Assembly (NCBI GenBank): GCA_023336875.1
Contig: JAMBLH010000343.1
Coordinates: forward strand, 1-5,235
Length of the DNA: 5,235 bases
Source of the DNA: Actinomycetes bacterium
GTDB taxonomy: Bacteria > Actinomycetota > Acidimicrobiia > Spongiisociales > UBA5794
Reading direction: 5' to 3'
Below are positions 5,224-5,235 of the stretch, piece after piece. Below the pieces are notes generated by a model, which did not search any database, was not told where the DNA came from, and was given only the letters and a program-made list of their open reading frames with translations. How positions within the stretch are numbered: the stretch's first letter is position 1; each line of letters opens with the position of its first letter. The translations under genes and the position numbers were made by a program.

Positions 5224-5235
5224 GAACGTTACTAG

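Overview
The window looks like ordinary chromosomal DNA from a high-GC (roughly high-50s percent G+C by eye) actinobacterium-like organism. The placement is an inference. It rests on G/C-rich third codon positions, Thr/Val/Pro-rich extracytoplasmic linkers, clear AGGAGG-type ribosome sites on some genes and none on others, and a membrane acyltransferase fused to an SGNH domain. The SGNH sequence style (VDATVS.QF and VPR.WE blocks) reminds me of Acidimicrobiia, but I could not test this.

Layout. Positions 1-137 are non-coding and highly structured. A perfect 18-bp inverted repeat (37-74) lies between a 14-bp tandem repeat on the left (1-32) and a run of nine 7-bp units on the right (75-137) that ends on the stop codon of the next gene. 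Three minus-strand genes follow, read from right to left. They are a 641-residue OafA/OatA-like membrane acyltransferase with a C-terminal SGNH domain (3618 to 1693), a six-segment potassium-channel-like protein with a TTLGYGD filter (1633 to 908), and a DeoD-type purine nucleoside phosphorylase (851 to 135). Their gaps are 59 and 56 bases, so one transcript ending at the 37-74 hairpin is plausible, though the three functions are not obviously linked.

A divergent plus-strand gene starts about 114 bases from the acyltransferase. It encodes a predicted lipoprotein with a Thr-rich tether, an Ig-like domain and its own SGNH domain (3733-4653). That domain is visibly paralogous to the one at the C-terminus of the acyltransferase. 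A head-to-head pair in which one copy is tethered to the acyl-exporting membrane domain and the other is a free lipoprotein is the most interesting system here. I infer that both act on the same cell-surface glycan, as transferase plus esterase or as two acceptor transferases.

Just downstream and in the same reading frame is an 81-codon open frame (4681-4926) that matches only the C-terminal end of the strictosidine synthase/APMAP-type beta-propeller family. It is best read as a truncated gene remnant. Convergent to it is a small GlsB/YeaQ/YmgE-type membrane protein (4966-5223, minus). I saw no tRNA, rRNA, CRISPR array, transposase or phage gene.
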